64,000 bases of DNA from Mycolicibacterium litorale (GCF_010731695.1 NZ_AP022586.1:3286001-3350000); one strand, 5' to 3'. Shown: positions 28,486 to 45,084, counted from the stretch's first letter. Notes: a model not told the origin generated them from the sequence alone. A program made the numbers and translations.

Positions 28486-29529
28486 CCGGGACCGTCGCCA
28501 CGCGTCGTAGCGGTTCAACGAGAGGACCGCGGCCGCCGCGAACGCCCAGCCCAGCAAGATGTCGATGACGTAGTGCTCGGCGGTGTAAACCAGCGTGAAC
28601 GCCATCACCAGCACGTAGGTCACCAGCACGGGCCGCCACCCGCGGTGCACGCGGTGCCACAGGAACGCCGCGATCGCCGCTGTCATCCCGGCGTGCAGAG
28701 ACGGGATGGCCGCCACCAGGTTGACGCTGGCCTGTCCCTGATCGAGCAGTGCGGTGGCGGAGTGCAGGTTCAACTTGCCCCATCCGCGGCCGACGATCCG
28801 CTCCACCCACTGGTTGGCGCCGTCCTGGCTTAACTGCATCGCGCCGAGTACGCCGCCGTCGGGCACGCCGCGCGCGGACCGGAACATGCATTGCGGACCC
28901 GACGGGCCGGATGCGACGTCGGCGGCGGTGCAGCGGGCTGCAGCCCACGGCGGCGCGGCGGGGAACAGGGCGTAGACGATCAGCGCCGCGACGTTGAGGC
29001 CGACGAACAACCGCACGAACGCCTTCCACTCCTCGCGGTTGCGCAGCCACAGCACGCCGGCGATGACGTACGGGAGGATGAAGAACGACATGTAGACGGT
29101 GCTGATGCCGATCTCCCACCACGGCGGCGTCGGCTGTTTGAGCCGCTCCTGCAGCCATACGGTCGGCATGCTCCCGAACGCCAGCCAGCGGTCGGCATCG
29201 GCCTGCCAGTGCCACAGCGTGGGCCGGCCGATGAGCGTGGCCGCGCCCCGGCTCAGGTCGTAGGCCAGCAGCACCAGCGCGAACGGCAGCCAGTCGCGGA
29301 TCACGAACAGCATCCGGCGGCCCCGCCCGATGCTGGCGGCGAGTAGTCCGGTGGCGATGTAGAGCAGCAGCAGTTCGCGGTTGAACGCGAACCCGTCGGT
29401 CACCGTCCGGTACACCACCACGACGGCCCAGACGGCGATCGCCGCCCACCGCACGACGGTGAGCCCGCGCCTGCGCGGCGCGACGTGTGGTGGCGTCAGC
29501 GCAATCGACGACTGGTCAATTGCGGACAC
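28417..29529 (-). CDS. PAP2-superfamily membrane phosphatase/inositol-phosphotransferase-like protein
   Basis: 370 residues, with about six hydrophobic segments. The PAP2 catalytic motifs are PSLHAGMTAAIAAFLWHR and AEHYVIDILLGW near residues 270-330; a C-terminal charged tail follows. The organisation resembles the aureobasidin-A-resistance/IPC-synthase-like PAP2 group in actinobacteria, which transfer or remove lipid-linked phosphates. GTG start. The last 23 codons overlap the purU 3' end in antisense. Exact substrate unknown. Confidence 0.83.
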   Translation of the reverse strand: MSAIDQSSIALTPPHVAPRRRGLTVVRWAAIAVWAVVVVYRTVTDGFAFNRELLLLYIATGLLAASIGRGRRMLFVIRDWLPFALVLLAYDLSRGAATLIGRPTLWHWQADADRWLAFGSMPTVWLQERLKQPTPPWWEIGISTVYMSFFILPYVIAGVLWLRNREEWKAFVRLFVGLNVAALIVYALFPAAPPWAAARCTAADVASGPSGPQCMFRSARGVPDGGVLGAMQLSQDGANQWVERIVGRGWGKLNLHSATALLDQGQASVNLVAAIPSLHAGMTAAIAAFLWHRVHRGWRPVLVTYVLVMAFTLVYTAEHYVIDILLGWAFAAAAVLSLNRYDAWRRSRSEHDGLVTEADDAVLAVPQHRT

Positions 29530-29648
29530 ATCGGCCTTTCGGAGTCGGATCGGGCGCGACTCAGCCTAGTTAACCTCGCCGCCACCCGTCGTTCGACGTC
29601 CGTTTGCTATCGAAGTGTGACCTCCAGGAGAGATGCGCCGACGGCCGG

Positions 29649-30410
29649 CTAATCGCTGCTGCCGACGTGCTCCCGCAGAAAGGCGATGTCGTCCTTGCGG
29701 CCGTCGTCCGAGGTCTCGCAGATCACGGGCGCATCGGCCGCCTCCACGACCGCGACCAGCAGCTGGGGGTCGATCTGGCCGTTGCCGAAGTTGGCGTGCC
29801 GGTCGGCCCCCGAGCCGGCGGCATCGCGAGAGTCGTTGCAGTGCACCAGATCGATTCGACCGGTGATCCGCTTGATCCGGGAGACGGCGTCGATCAGCGC
29901 CTCGCCGGCCGCCCAGGCGTGGCAGGTGTCGAGGCAGAAGCCGATGCCGTAGTCACCGATGTGGTCCCACAGCCGGCCGATGGTGTCGAAGTACCGGGCC
30001 ATGGCGTGGTCGCCGCCCGCGGTGTTCTCCAGGTACACCGGGACCGTGGTCTCGAGCCGGTCGAGCGCCTTGGCCCACCGCTCGAAGCCGGCCTCCATGT
30101 CCTTGTCGTCGGCATGTCCACCGTGCACGATGACGGCGGTGGCGCCCACCTCGGCCGCCGCGTCACAGGTGTCCTGGAGGATCTTGCGCGACGGGATGCG
30201 CACGCGGTTGTTCGCCGACGCGACGTTGATCAGGTACGGGGCGTGGACGTAGAGCGGAATGCTCGACGCCTTGAGCGCCCCGGCGTCCTCACGCGGTTTC
30301 GGTTTCTTCCAGCTCTGCGGATCGCCGAGGAAGAACTGCACCACGTCGGCGCCGTCGTCGTGGGCGGCGGCCAGGGGATCGTCGTTGCGGACGTGCGAAC
30401 CGATGAGCAC
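29649..30410 (-). CDS. nfo: Endonuclease IV (deoxyribonuclease IV)
   Basis: 253-residue TIM-barrel AP endonuclease for base-excision repair. Zinc-ligand segments are all seen: [46 protein letters not shown], and the terminal ICETS. The length equals that of the mycobacterial End protein. GTG start at 30410. Single gene; a TetR gene begins divergently 110 bp away. Confidence 0.95.
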   Translation of the reverse strand: MLIGSHVRNDDPLAAAHDDGADVVQFFLGDPQSWKKPKPREDAGALKASSIPLYVHAPYLINVASANNRVRIPSRKILQDTCDAAAEVGATAVIVHGGHADDKDMEAGFERWAKALDRLETTVPVYLENTAGGDHAMARYFDTIGRLWDHIGDYGIGFCLDTCHAWAAGEALIDAVSRIKRITGRIDLVHCNDSRDAAGSGADRHANFGNGQIDPQLLVAVVEAADAPVICETSDDGRKDDIAFLREHVGSSD

Positions 30411-30464
30411 GCCGCCAGTCTAGAGAGCCGCACCGACACATCCGGCCGGGCGCTGAGTCCTGTC

Positions 30465-30484
30465 CATTCCGACTGATAGGAATG
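30465..30484. promoter_or_regulatory. Inverted repeat CATTCC-N8-GGAATG before a TetR gene
   Basis: Six-base perfect arms with an eight-base spacer sit in the nfo/TetR divergent region, ending 36 bases before the TetR start. Position and symmetry fit an autoregulatory operator. The half-site resembles CATACC of the palindrome at 34229, but the spacing differs. Confidence 0.4.
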
Positions 30485-30520
30485 TAACGTCCCGGTGCAC
30501 CCGTGGGTGGAAGAGGAGCG

Positions 30521-31144
30521 ATGGCGAAGGCACGCGGCAAGCGCGCGGGCACCACCCCGCGCGTGCGCGACCCCGATGCGACTAGGGCAGCGCTGCTCGA
30601 CAGTGCGGTCAAACTGTTCGCGAAGCAGGGTTACGACGCGACGTCGGTGCAGCAGGTCGTCGACGACGCCCAGCGCACCAAGGGGGCGTTCTACCACTAC
30701 TTCGACAGCAAAGAGGACCTCCTCCAGCAGTTGCACAACCACTCCGTCAACCACCAGCTCGAGCTGGTGCGCGAAGTGCTCGCGCGTGACGACCCGGCGG
30801 ACGTCTTGCTCGAGGAACTCGTGACCACGGTGCTGATGGAGCCGATGGGGCTGTACAAATCCGAGATCTCGGTGTTCAACCACGAGCTCCGCCGCCTGAC
30901 CGACAAGGGATTCGAGGACGTCCTGGCCAAACGCGACGAATTCGAAGCATGCGTCGTCGAGATCATCGAGCGCGGCGTCGCGTCCGGCGTCTTCAAAGAT
31001 CTCGGCCCGCCGCGGCTGCTGGCGTTCGGCATCATCGGGATGTGCTCGTGGAGCCATACCTGGCTCGAACCCGACGGCGATCTGACCCCCCGCGCCATCG
31101 GCGAGATGTTCGCCGCGCTTCTGGTGTCCGGCCTGAAGGCCTGA
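30521..31144 (+). CDS. TetR-family transcriptional regulator
   Basis: 207 residues. A basic N-terminus (MAKARGKRAGTTPRVRDPD) leads into a helix-turn-helix (AALLDSAVKLFAKQGYDATS, VVDDAQRTKGAFYHYFDSKEDL) and a ligand domain. ATG at 30521 with GAGGAG upstream. It is convergent with a crotonase that follows two acyl-CoA dehydrogenase genes, making fatty-acyl-CoA-responsive control of that region plausible but unproven. Confidence 0.88.
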   Translation: MAKARGKRAGTTPRVRDPDATRAALLDSAVKLFAKQGYDATSVQQVVDDAQRTKGAFYHYFDSKEDLLQQLHNHSVNHQLELVREVLARDDPADVLLEELVTTVLMEPMGLYKSEISVFNHELRRLTDKGFEDVLAKRDEFEACVVEIIERGVASGVFKDLGPPRLLAFGIIGMCSWSHTWLEPDGDLTPRAIGEMFAALLVSGLKA

Positions 31145-31164
31145 CGGGAAGTCGCGGCCGGGCA

Positions 31165-31950
31165 TTACCGTCCGGTGGTGGGCACGCCCGGCTTCTGCTC
31201 CCATGCTTCGGCGCCCTTGCGGCCCAGCGACCACATCTGGACCCCGCGCTCGACCTCGACGGCGGCGGCCCACGACATACCGGAATCCAGCTCGATCGTC
31301 GCGGATTGTTTGATCCGGCGCGCCAATTCGGGATCGGCCGCGGGCAGGCGGCACAGGCCGAGCGCCGTGTCGAGCAACTCCTCCTCGGGCACGGCCGCCC
31401 ACGCGAACCCGCGCGCGACCGCGTCCTCCCCCGACATGGCCGCACCGCAGACCGCCATCGCCACGGACTGTTGGTAGCCCATCGAACGACCGAGCATCCG
31501 CAGGTGACCGCCACCCGGATGGATCTTGCGGGCCAGGAATCCGCTGTCCAGCACGGCATTCGGGGTGACGAGCATGATGTCCGTCGCCATCGCGAGGTTG
31601 AGCCCCGCACCGACCGCACCGCCCTTGACGAGCGCGATGGTCGGCACCGGCAGCATGCCGACGCGCACGAAGGAGCCGTAGACGGCGGACGTCCGCGCCA
31701 CCGCTTCCGGTGAGGCGGGCGCGTCGGAAGTGGCCGCGAGGTCGCGGGTGTCGGCACCGCTGCAGAAATAGTTGCCCGCCGAGTCGACGATCACCGCACC
31801 GATCGAGGTGTCCGACTCGACCATGTGGCAGAACTCCCCGATCTGCTCGGTCATCGGGATCGTGATCGCGTTCTTACGGGTCGGGTTGACCAACGTCAGT
31901 CGTGCGATTCCGTTGTCGACGCTGACGTCGACGCGCGGCTCGTCGCCCAT
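31165..31950 (-). CDS. Enoyl-CoA hydratase/isomerase family protein
   Basis: 261-residue crotonase. Oxyanion-hole motifs are YFCSGADTRDLAA (residue about 62) and VKGGAVGAGLNLAMATDIML (about 108), followed by SGFLARKIHPGGGHLRMLGRSM. The HPGGG segment instead of the usual Glu-containing PExG motif suggests isomerase or thioesterase-like chemistry rather than classic hydration. It lies 39 bp downstream of the acyl-CoA dehydrogenase pair on the same strand, so likely the third gene of that operon. Confidence 0.87.
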   Translation of the reverse strand: MGDEPRVDVSVDNGIARLTLVNPTRKNAITIPMTEQIGEFCHMVESDTSIGAVIVDSAGNYFCSGADTRDLAATSDAPASPEAVARTSAVYGSFVRVGMLPVPTIALVKGGAVGAGLNLAMATDIMLVTPNAVLDSGFLARKIHPGGGHLRMLGRSMGYQQSVAMAVCGAAMSGEDAVARGFAWAAVPEEELLDTALGLCRLPAADPELARRIKQSATIELDSGMSWAAAVEVERGVQMWSLGRKGAEAWEQKPGVPTTGR

Positions 31951-31989
31951 CGGGTGAACTCCTTGTTGTCTGTGCCGGCGAAGCGCCGA

Positions 31990-33024
31990 CTACTGCCCTG
32001 TCACCAATCGCCAAAGGTCCTGTCCCTGAGCGAGTTCGCCGAGACGCTGATGCCAGTACCGCTCGTTTCCATACTCTTCGCGCCAAGCCCACAGCCGCGT
32101 CGTCAACGCTCCGAGCACGTGTTCCCGGGTGAACCCGATGGCGCCGTGGGCCTGATGCGCCGCGGCGGTGACGGGTCGGGACATGAGCGCGGTTTCGGCC
32201 TTGGCCGCGGCCACCAGCATCTCGGCCGAGTCGGATTCGTCGAGCATCGCCAGCGTGGCCGCCGTGGCCGCCGTCTGCATCGCCGTGGCGTCGGCTGCCA
32301 TCTTCGCGACGGCATGCTGCACCACCTGGAACTTCATCAGCGGTCGCCCGAACTGGACGCGCTCGGAGACGTAGCTCGCGGTCTGATCGACGATGGCCGC
32401 CGCGACGCCCGCCGACGCGACGGCGCGGGCGAGCGCCCCGCGCAGCTGCCACGCCTCCATATCGGCGTGCGTCACCTCAGCGGACGCGACCGGTGAGACC
32501 TGCCGCAGGGTCACGGTGTCGCGCGGTTCACCTGCGAGGTTCTCACCATGAACGATGCTGATGCCGTTGTCGCGCAACGAGATCACCCGCAACGCCGGCT
32601 GCTCTCCGGCCTCCAGGAGGACCAGCGAGTCGCAGTCACGCGCGAACGGCACCCGATCAAGCCGGCCACTGACCTGTTCGTCGTCGATCGTCACCGTGCC
32701 GTGCGCCGCGGTGAACGGACCACTCGGCAGATCGAGCGCGGCCCGCCCCAGCGCGGGGGCGGCGACGATCGCCGCCTCGGCGAACGGGATGCGTGCGGTG
32801 GTCAGTTCGGCGAGCACGGTCGCGGCGTCCAGCAGGTCGCCGCCGGTCCCACCGACGGCTTCCGGAGCGCAGAGCCCGACGAACCCGAGCTTGTCCAGCT
32901 CATCCCAGAGACCGCGGTCCAACGCCGGATTCGGTTGCGAATCCACCGCCAGATGTGTCGACGACACTGCCCGGGTGGTCTCACGGAGGTCGTCGAGGTG
33001 TTCGTGGGTGTGGGTCGTGTCCAT
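31990..33024 (-). CDS. Acyl-CoA dehydrogenase, small-subunit type
   Basis: 344 residues. The fold is recognisable from SERVQFGRPLMKFQVVQHAVAKMAADA and HQAHGAIGFTREHVLGALTTRLW, but the N-terminal half is degenerate and the FAD/substrate motifs are weak. It follows the full-type acyl-CoA dehydrogenase at 33027 after two bases. Such pairs form alpha2-beta2 heterotetramers in steroid side-chain degradation, where each chain supplies part of the FAD sites; that is the likely arrangement here. Substrate unknown. Confidence 0.87.
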   Translation of the reverse strand: MDTTHTHEHLDDLRETTRAVSSTHLAVDSQPNPALDRGLWDELDKLGFVGLCAPEAVGGTGGDLLDAATVLAELTTARIPFAEAAIVAAPALGRAALDLPSGPFTAAHGTVTIDDEQVSGRLDRVPFARDCDSLVLLEAGEQPALRVISLRDNGISIVHGENLAGEPRDTVTLRQVSPVASAEVTHADMEAWQLRGALARAVASAGVAAAIVDQTASYVSERVQFGRPLMKFQVVQHAVAKMAADATAMQTAATAATLAMLDESDSAEMLVAAAKAETALMSRPVTAAAHQAHGAIGFTREHVLGALTTRLWAWREEYGNERYWHQRLGELAQGQDLWRLVTGQ

Positions 33025-33026
33025 GG

Positions 33027-34160
33027 TCACCCCAGTCCCTTCGCGACGATGGATCGGAGCACTTCGTTGGTGCCGCCACGCAGCGTGAAGGCGGGGGTGT
33101 GCCGGACGCCGTCTGCAAGAAGAGTGTCGAATGTCGTTGACCCACAGCCGGGTTCGGTCATCGCCATGCGGCGGACGGTCTCGACGACGTCGCCCTCGAA
33201 GGTGGTGCCGAGATCTTTGACCAGGGCCGCTTCGACGGCGGGTTGCCTCCCCGCGGCCAGCTGACGGGCCACCCCGAGCGACATCTGCCGCAGCACGAGG
33301 AGCCGCGAGACCAACCGCCCCAGTTCCAATGTCGCGGGAGCATCGTCGGCCTCGACCTCGCTCCCCCATGCCGCCAGCAGTGGGAACGGGCTCAGCAGAC
33401 GCTCCGGGCCGGAACGCTCGTTGGCGAGCTCACCGGTCACCTGCCGCCATCCCGCGCCGCGGGTGCCGAGCAGCGCATCGGGTTCCAGGACCGCGTCGTC
33501 GAAGACCACCTCGTTGAAGTGGTGTTCGCCGTCGATGGTGATGATCGGATTGATCGTGATGCCGGGGTTCGGCAGGTCCACCACGAACTGGGACAGGCCT
33601 TCGTGCCGTTCGCCCTCGTCGGTGCGGGCGAGCACGATCATGTTGGTGGCGACGTGCGCCGACGTGGTCCAGAGCTTCGTACCGCTGATGCGCCAGCGGT
33701 CACCGTCGGGTGTCGCGCGGGTGCGTACGGAGGCCAGATCGGAGCCGGAGTCGGGTTCGCTCATCCCGATGGCGAAGAAGCGTTCGGCGCACGCGATGCC
33801 CGGCAGGTACTTCTGCTTCTGCTCCTCGGTGCCATGGCTGAGGATGGAGGGCGCCATCTGCCGGTCGGCGATCCAGTGCGCGGCGACCGGTGCGCCGTGG
33901 GCGAGCAGTTCCTCGGTGACCACGAACCGTTCCAGCGCGGTGCGGCCGTGGCCGCCGTACTCGGTGGGGATGGTCATGCCGATCCAGCCACGCTCGGCAA
34001 GCCGGCGGCTGAAGTCGATGTCGATATTCGATTGCCAGGCATCGGCTTTCGGCACGAAGTCGCCGTTGTCGATGGACTCGCGCAGGAACTGGCGGACCTC
34101 GGCGCGCAGCTCGCGCAACTCGGGCGTTTCGACGGCTGCGGGCACCAAGGTCGTTCGCAC
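33027..34160 (-). CDS. Acyl-CoA dehydrogenase, large-subunit type
   Basis: 377 residues with well-preserved motifs: IPTEYGGHGRTALERFVVTEEL, FAIGMSEPDSGSDLASVRTRA and WRISGTKLWTTSAHVATNMIVLAR, ending in AFTLRGGTNEVLRSIVAKGLG. It precedes its degenerate partner by two bases, in keeping with obligate heteromers. The GTG at 34160 with AGAGAGGAAA upstream is chosen. A perfect 16-bp palindrome lies about 70 bases upstream. Confidence 0.9.
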   Translation of the reverse strand: MRTTLVPAAVETPELRELRAEVRQFLRESIDNGDFVPKADAWQSNIDIDFSRRLAERGWIGMTIPTEYGGHGRTALERFVVTEELLAHGAPVAAHWIADRQMAPSILSHGTEEQKQKYLPGIACAERFFAIGMSEPDSGSDLASVRTRATPDGDRWRISGTKLWTTSAHVATNMIVLARTDEGERHEGLSQFVVDLPNPGITINPIITIDGEHHFNEVVFDDAVLEPDALLGTRGAGWRQVTGELANERSGPERLLSPFPLLAAWGSEVEADDAPATLELGRLVSRLLVLRQMSLGVARQLAAGRQPAVEAALVKDLGTTFEGDVVETVRRMAMTEPGCGSTTFDTLLADGVRHTPAFTLRGGTNEVLRSIVAKGLG

Positions 34161-34228
34161 GTATTTCCTCTCTGCCGCCGGGCACGGTCGCTGCGTCGAG
34201 CCGGAGCTGGAAACGCCCCGACGAATTA

Positions 34229-34244
34229 CATACCGGCCGGTATG
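34229..34244. promoter_or_regulatory. Perfect 16-bp palindrome CATACCGGCCGGTATG, candidate TetR operator
   Basis: It lies in the 219-bp divergent region between the acyl-CoA dehydrogenase operon and the crotonase at 34380. GC-centred palindromes of this length are usual targets of TetR-type acyl-CoA sensors; which regulator binds is unknown. The TetR gene at 30521 is the nearest candidate. Confidence 0.6.
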
Positions 34245-34379
34245 CGCACAAGGTAACACAGCGGACCACCCCGCCGACGAACGCTTCACCACCAGGCGGG
34301 ACACCCTCGGCGCCCGTCCCTCTCCGCGGGCTCCGGCGATAACCTGGAGCGCCAGCTGACGAACACCATGGAGGCCCGA

Positions 34380-35261
34380 GTGGACCTGACCACCCTGCAA
34401 CACGATGTCGATGACGGTGTGCTCGTCGTGACGCTGAACCGACCCGACCAACTGAACGCCTTCACCGTCACCATGGCCGAGGAGCTGGAGTGGACCTTCC
34501 AGCACGTCAACGACCGCGATGACATCCGGGCGGTGATCGTGACCGGCGCGGGGCGCGCGTTCTGCGCGGGTATGGATCTCGCGGAGTCCGGTAACCCATT
34601 CGGGCTCGACGAGACCCAACGGCCGACACTCGCCGACATGGACGACCTGTCCGATCCGACGCTGAGCCGGGTCCGCGACACCGGCGGGCGGGTCACGCTG
34701 GCCATCCACGCATGCCGCAAACCGGTGATCGCCGCCATCAACGGCGCCGCCGTCGGTATCGGCGCGACGATGACGCTGGCGATGGACGCCCGCCTCATCG
34801 CCGACCGCGGGCGCATCGGTTTCGTGTTCGGCAAGCTCGGCATCACCCCGGAAGCCGCCTCGACGTGGTTCCTGCCGCGGATCGTCGGCATGGACGTCGC
34901 GCTGGATCTGGTGTTCTCCGCCGACATCCTCGACGCCGAGACGGCGCACCGCATGGGACTGGTCCGCTCGGTGCACGGCGGCGACGAATTGCTCGCCGCC
35001 GCACGGGCTCTCGCGGACCGGTGGACCAAGGGCCGCTCGCCGGTCGCGGTCGCGCTGGCGCGCCAGCTGATGTACCGCAACGCGACGCTGGACCACCCGG
35101 TCGACGCCCACCGGGTGGACTCGCTGGCGATGTTCTACACCAGCATCGGCGACGGCGCCGAGGGCGTCGCGGCCTTTCGGGAGAAGCGGGATGCCGACTT
35201 CACCGCCCGCGCCTCGACCGATATGCCCCCGTTCTACGACGACTGGCTCAACGGCGCGTAA
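34380..35261 (+). CDS. Enoyl-CoA hydratase family protein
   Basis: 293-residue crotonase with complete motifs: FCAGMDLAESGNPF, AINGAAVGIGATMTLAMDARL, and FGKLGITPEAASTWFLPRIVG with the Glu-containing catalytic segment. Start: GTG at 34380, because GGAGG lies five bases before it; an ATG at 34368 would place that GGAGG inside the coding sequence. It is divergent from the acyl-CoA dehydrogenase pair and shares its palindromic operator region, so co-regulation is likely. Confidence 0.87.
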   Translation: MDLTTLQHDVDDGVLVVTLNRPDQLNAFTVTMAEELEWTFQHVNDRDDIRAVIVTGAGRAFCAGMDLAESGNPFGLDETQRPTLADMDDLSDPTLSRVRDTGGRVTLAIHACRKPVIAAINGAAVGIGATMTLAMDARLIADRGRIGFVFGKLGITPEAASTWFLPRIVGMDVALDLVFSADILDAETAHRMGLVRSVHGGDELLAAARALADRWTKGRSPVAVALARQLMYRNATLDHPVDAHRVDSLAMFYTSIGDGAEGVAAFREKRDADFTARASTDMPPFYDDWLNGA

Positions 35262-35267
35262 CCGGCC

Positions 35268-35328
35268 GCCGAGTGTGCGAATCGATACGTCGGCCACGGC
35301 GATTGGCGGATGAAATCGCACGCTCGCG
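35268..35328. repeat. Dispersed 61-bp intergenic repeat, copy C (diverged)
   Basis: The right terminus CGCACGCTCGCG is identical to copies A and B; the left terminus GCCGAGTGTGCG has three mismatches, and the interior is not conserved. It lies between the crotonase stop and the rpoC terminator. Confidence 0.55.
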
Positions 35329-35346
35329 CGGAACGCAAGACACGAA

Positions 35347-35375
35347 AAAGCCCCCGGGCGGGACCCGGGGGCTTT
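35347..35375 (-). terminator. Intrinsic terminator of the rpoBC operon
   Basis: AAAGCCCCCGGG pairs perfectly with CCCGGGGGCTTT around a five-base loop. On the minus strand the stem is followed by a run of U (GCTTTTTCG). It lies 12 bases past the rpoC stop and could also stop the convergent crotonase transcript. Confidence 0.88.
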
Positions 35376-35387
35376 CTCGTGACGTGA

Positions 35388-39359
<3,972 letters not shown>

Positions 39360-39395
39360 CTAGAAAACTAACCAGGCACCACGGCGAGCCGTGAA

Positions 39396-42923
<3,528 letters not shown>

Positions 42924-43108
42924 CTATGGGGGCCGGAATGCCCGGACCTTGCGCCGCGTATCTGCGTCGGTTCGGCTGGCATAGCGGCCTGTCCGGGCTC
43001 CCCGAAACACGGCACGCGTCTAGATCACTGAGCAGACTTCGGGCTCAGGCTAGGTCCACGGTGTCGGGTGCAGGTGAGGTGGGCAGGATGCAGCCAGCGC
43101 AACGTCCA

Positions 43109-43137
43109 ACAATAGCGCAGGACGGCGCATTCCTCAA
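43109..43137 (-). promoter_or_regulatory. Promoter of rpoBC
   Basis: On the minus strand TTGAGG, a 17-bp spacer and TATTGT form a near-consensus SigA promoter. Transcription would begin near 43102, about 205 bases before the rpoB start. The -10 hexamer is the same as in the str promoter. Confidence 0.65.
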
Positions 43138-43381
43138 CTGCCATACCACTGGCGTATGACAGGACCGGTCAGGCGCTGGCTGGCGTCCTCAATCCGTACA
43201 TACATGCTGCCCAACAGATTGGCTTGTCAACCGCCTTCCGTCAAGAGATGACGCGGTGTTCGGTGTGGAGTTTCCGATCAAGACCAGCTGTGCCTGCCGA
43301 TGGCAGGGTCAAGATCGACGACGTCATGATCGCCGCTGAACGCATTCGGCGCGGACGCCCGGACCCCCAGACCCGCGAAAA

Positions 43382-43420
43382 ACACATCAGCCCCAGCAGA
43401 ATCTGCTGGGGCTGACGTGT
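43382..43420 (-). terminator. Intrinsic terminator downstream of mkl
   Basis: CAGCCCCAGCAG pairs with CTGCTGGGGCTG around a three-base loop, and the stem extends to ACACATCAGC/GCTGACGTGT with one mismatch. On the minus strand it is followed by TGTTTTTCG. It isolates the mkl transcript from the rpoB promoter. Confidence 0.85.
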
Positions 43421-43430
43421 GGAAACGGGC

Positions 43431-44513
43431 TCAGCTCTCGCGGGCTACCGGGATCGACGCGGTCGGCGAATCGTCGACGTGGTGATGATGGCGAGTGGTC
43501 TGCTCGTCGGGGAAGTCGCGCGAGTGGAAGCTGCTCGTGCCGTCGAGGTCCTCCTGGATCGCCTGCTGCGCCTTGGGCGGCAGGGTGTGCAGGATCTCGC
43601 GGACGCGGGCCTGACGACGCGCAACCGCGCGGCGCTCGGGCATACCGGGCGTCGCCTGGATCTGCGGCGGCACACCCTCGATCTCCTCGACACCGCCGTC
43701 GTGGTGACCGGCGTCGACCATGGCCTGCTCTTCGGCCATCGTCGACTCGTCCTTCTCCTCCGACATTCCGATCGGCCCGAGGCGACGGCCGTTGAGGAAC
43801 TGACGCACCACCGGCTCGTCACTGGTCAGCAGCACCTCACGCGGCCCGAACATCACCAGGTGCTTGCGGAACAGCATGCCCATGTTGTCGGGCACGGTGC
43901 GGGCGATGTTGATGTTGTGCGTGACGATGAGGATCGTGCAGTCGATCTGCGCGTTGATGTCGATCAGCAGCTGCGACAGGTAGGCGGTACGGACCGGGTC
44001 CAGACCGGAGTCGGGCTCGTCACAGAGGATGATCTGCGGGTCGAGCACCAGCGACCGGGCCAGGCCGGCGCGCTTGCGCATACCGCCGGAGATCTCACCG
44101 GGGAATTTGTTCTCGTCGCCACCGAGGCCGACGAGCTCCAACTTCTCCATGACGATCTTGCGGATCTCGCTTTCCTTCTTCTTCGTGTGCTCACGAAGCG
44201 GGAACGCGGTGTTGTCGTAGAGGCTCATCGAGCCGAACAGCGCACCGTCCTGGAACATGACGCCGAACAGGGTGCGGATCTCGTAGAGCTCTTTGGCCGA
44301 GCACTCGATGATGTTGGTGCCGTCGACGATGATCTTGCCGCGCTCGGGGCGCAGCAGGCCGATCAGCGACTTCAGGAACACCGACTTGCCGGTACCCGAC
44401 GGACCGAGGAGCACGCTGACCTCACCGGCCGGCACCTCCATGGTGACGTCTTCCCAGATTCGCTGGGGCCCGAAGGACTTGGTCAGCCCCTCAACCTGAA
44501 TACCAATGCCCAC
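43431..44513 (-). CDS. mkl: Mce-transporter ATPase Mkl/MceG
   Basis: 360-residue ABC ATPase that energises the Mce lipid/sterol importers, usually encoded away from the mce operons as here. Walker A GPSGTGKS (residue about 38), Q-loop MFQDGALF, signature SGGMRKRAGLARSL and Walker B IILCDEPDSGLDP are intact. A long C-terminal extension (residues about 250-360) is Glu-, Arg- and His-rich, including RHHHHVDD; family members use this tail for regulation or protein stability. GTG start. Position upstream of rpoB is conserved. Confidence 0.93.
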   Translation of the reverse strand: MGIGIQVEGLTKSFGPQRIWEDVTMEVPAGEVSVLLGPSGTGKSVFLKSLIGLLRPERGKIIVDGTNIIECSAKELYEIRTLFGVMFQDGALFGSMSLYDNTAFPLREHTKKKESEIRKIVMEKLELVGLGGDENKFPGEISGGMRKRAGLARSLVLDPQIILCDEPDSGLDPVRTAYLSQLLIDINAQIDCTILIVTHNINIARTVPDNMGMLFRKHLVMFGPREVLLTSDEPVVRQFLNGRRLGPIGMSEEKDESTMAEEQAMVDAGHHDGGVEEIEGVPPQIQATPGMPERRAVARRQARVREILHTLPPKAQQAIQEDLDGTSSFHSRDFPDEQTTRHHHHVDDSPTASIPVARES

Positions 44514-44647
44514 GCGCGATCCTTCCCAGAGTGCTTCGAGCCACGTCTCCCTGCCCTGTGGCTTGAGTCACTGTAGCGCACAGGCGATTGTGGCAACACG
44601 AGTGTCCGCAACATCGTGACCGTGACTGACAAACTGTGCAAACACGA

Positions 44648-44679
44648 AACCGCCCGGGATCGCGTGATCCCGGGCGGTT
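44648..44679 (-). terminator. Intrinsic terminator of rplJ-rplL
   Basis: A perfect 14-bp stem, AACCGCCCGGGATC with GATCCCGGGCGGTT, has a four-base loop and on the minus strand is followed by TTTCGTGTTTG. It begins 16 bases past the rplL stop. Confidence 0.88.
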
Positions 44680-44694
44680 GCGTGCAGTGTGGAA

Positions 44695-45084
44695 CTACTT
44701 GACGGTGACCGTCGCGCCGGCGGCCTCGAGCTTGGCCTTGGCGTCGTCGGCGGCGTCCTTGGCAGCCTTCTCCAGGATCGGCTTCGGGGCGCTGTCGACC
44801 AGATCCTTGGCCTCCTTGAGGCCCAGGCCCGAGACGATCTCGCGGACGACCTTGATGACGCCGATCTTCTTCTCGCCGGCGCTCTCGAGGATGACGTCGA
44901 ACTCGGTCTGCTCTTCGGCAGCCTCGGCGGGGGCACCGCCGGCGGGGCCGGCAGCGGCCACGGCGACCGGAGCGGCGGCGGTGACCTCGAAGGTCTCTTC
45001 GAACTGCTTGACGAACTCGGAGAGCTCGAGCAGCGTCATTTCCTTGAACGCGTCGAGCAGTTCGTCGGTGGACAGCTTGGCCAT
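44695..45084 (-). CDS. rplL: 50S ribosomal protein L7/L12
   Basis: 129 residues. N-terminal dimerisation domain ([20 protein letters not shown]), an Ala/Gly/Pro hinge ([20 protein letters not shown]), and the C-terminal factor-binding domain ([36 protein letters not shown]). Multiple dimers form the ribosomal stalk on L10. Second gene of the rplJL operon, 54 bp after rplJ, with AAGGAAAGGAC ahead of the ATG. Confidence 0.98.
   Translation of the reverse strand: MAKLSTDELLDAFKEMTLLELSEFVKQFEETFEVTAAAPVAVAAAGPAGGAPAEAAEEQTEFDVILESAGEKKIGVIKVVREIVSGLGLKEAKDLVDSAPKPILEKAAKDAADDAKAKLEAAGATVTVK

Noticed and set aside
43140..43380. Possible small gene between rpoB promoter and mkl terminator
   Set aside because: No start codon with ribosome binding site and no similarity to known proteins; left as gene-free.
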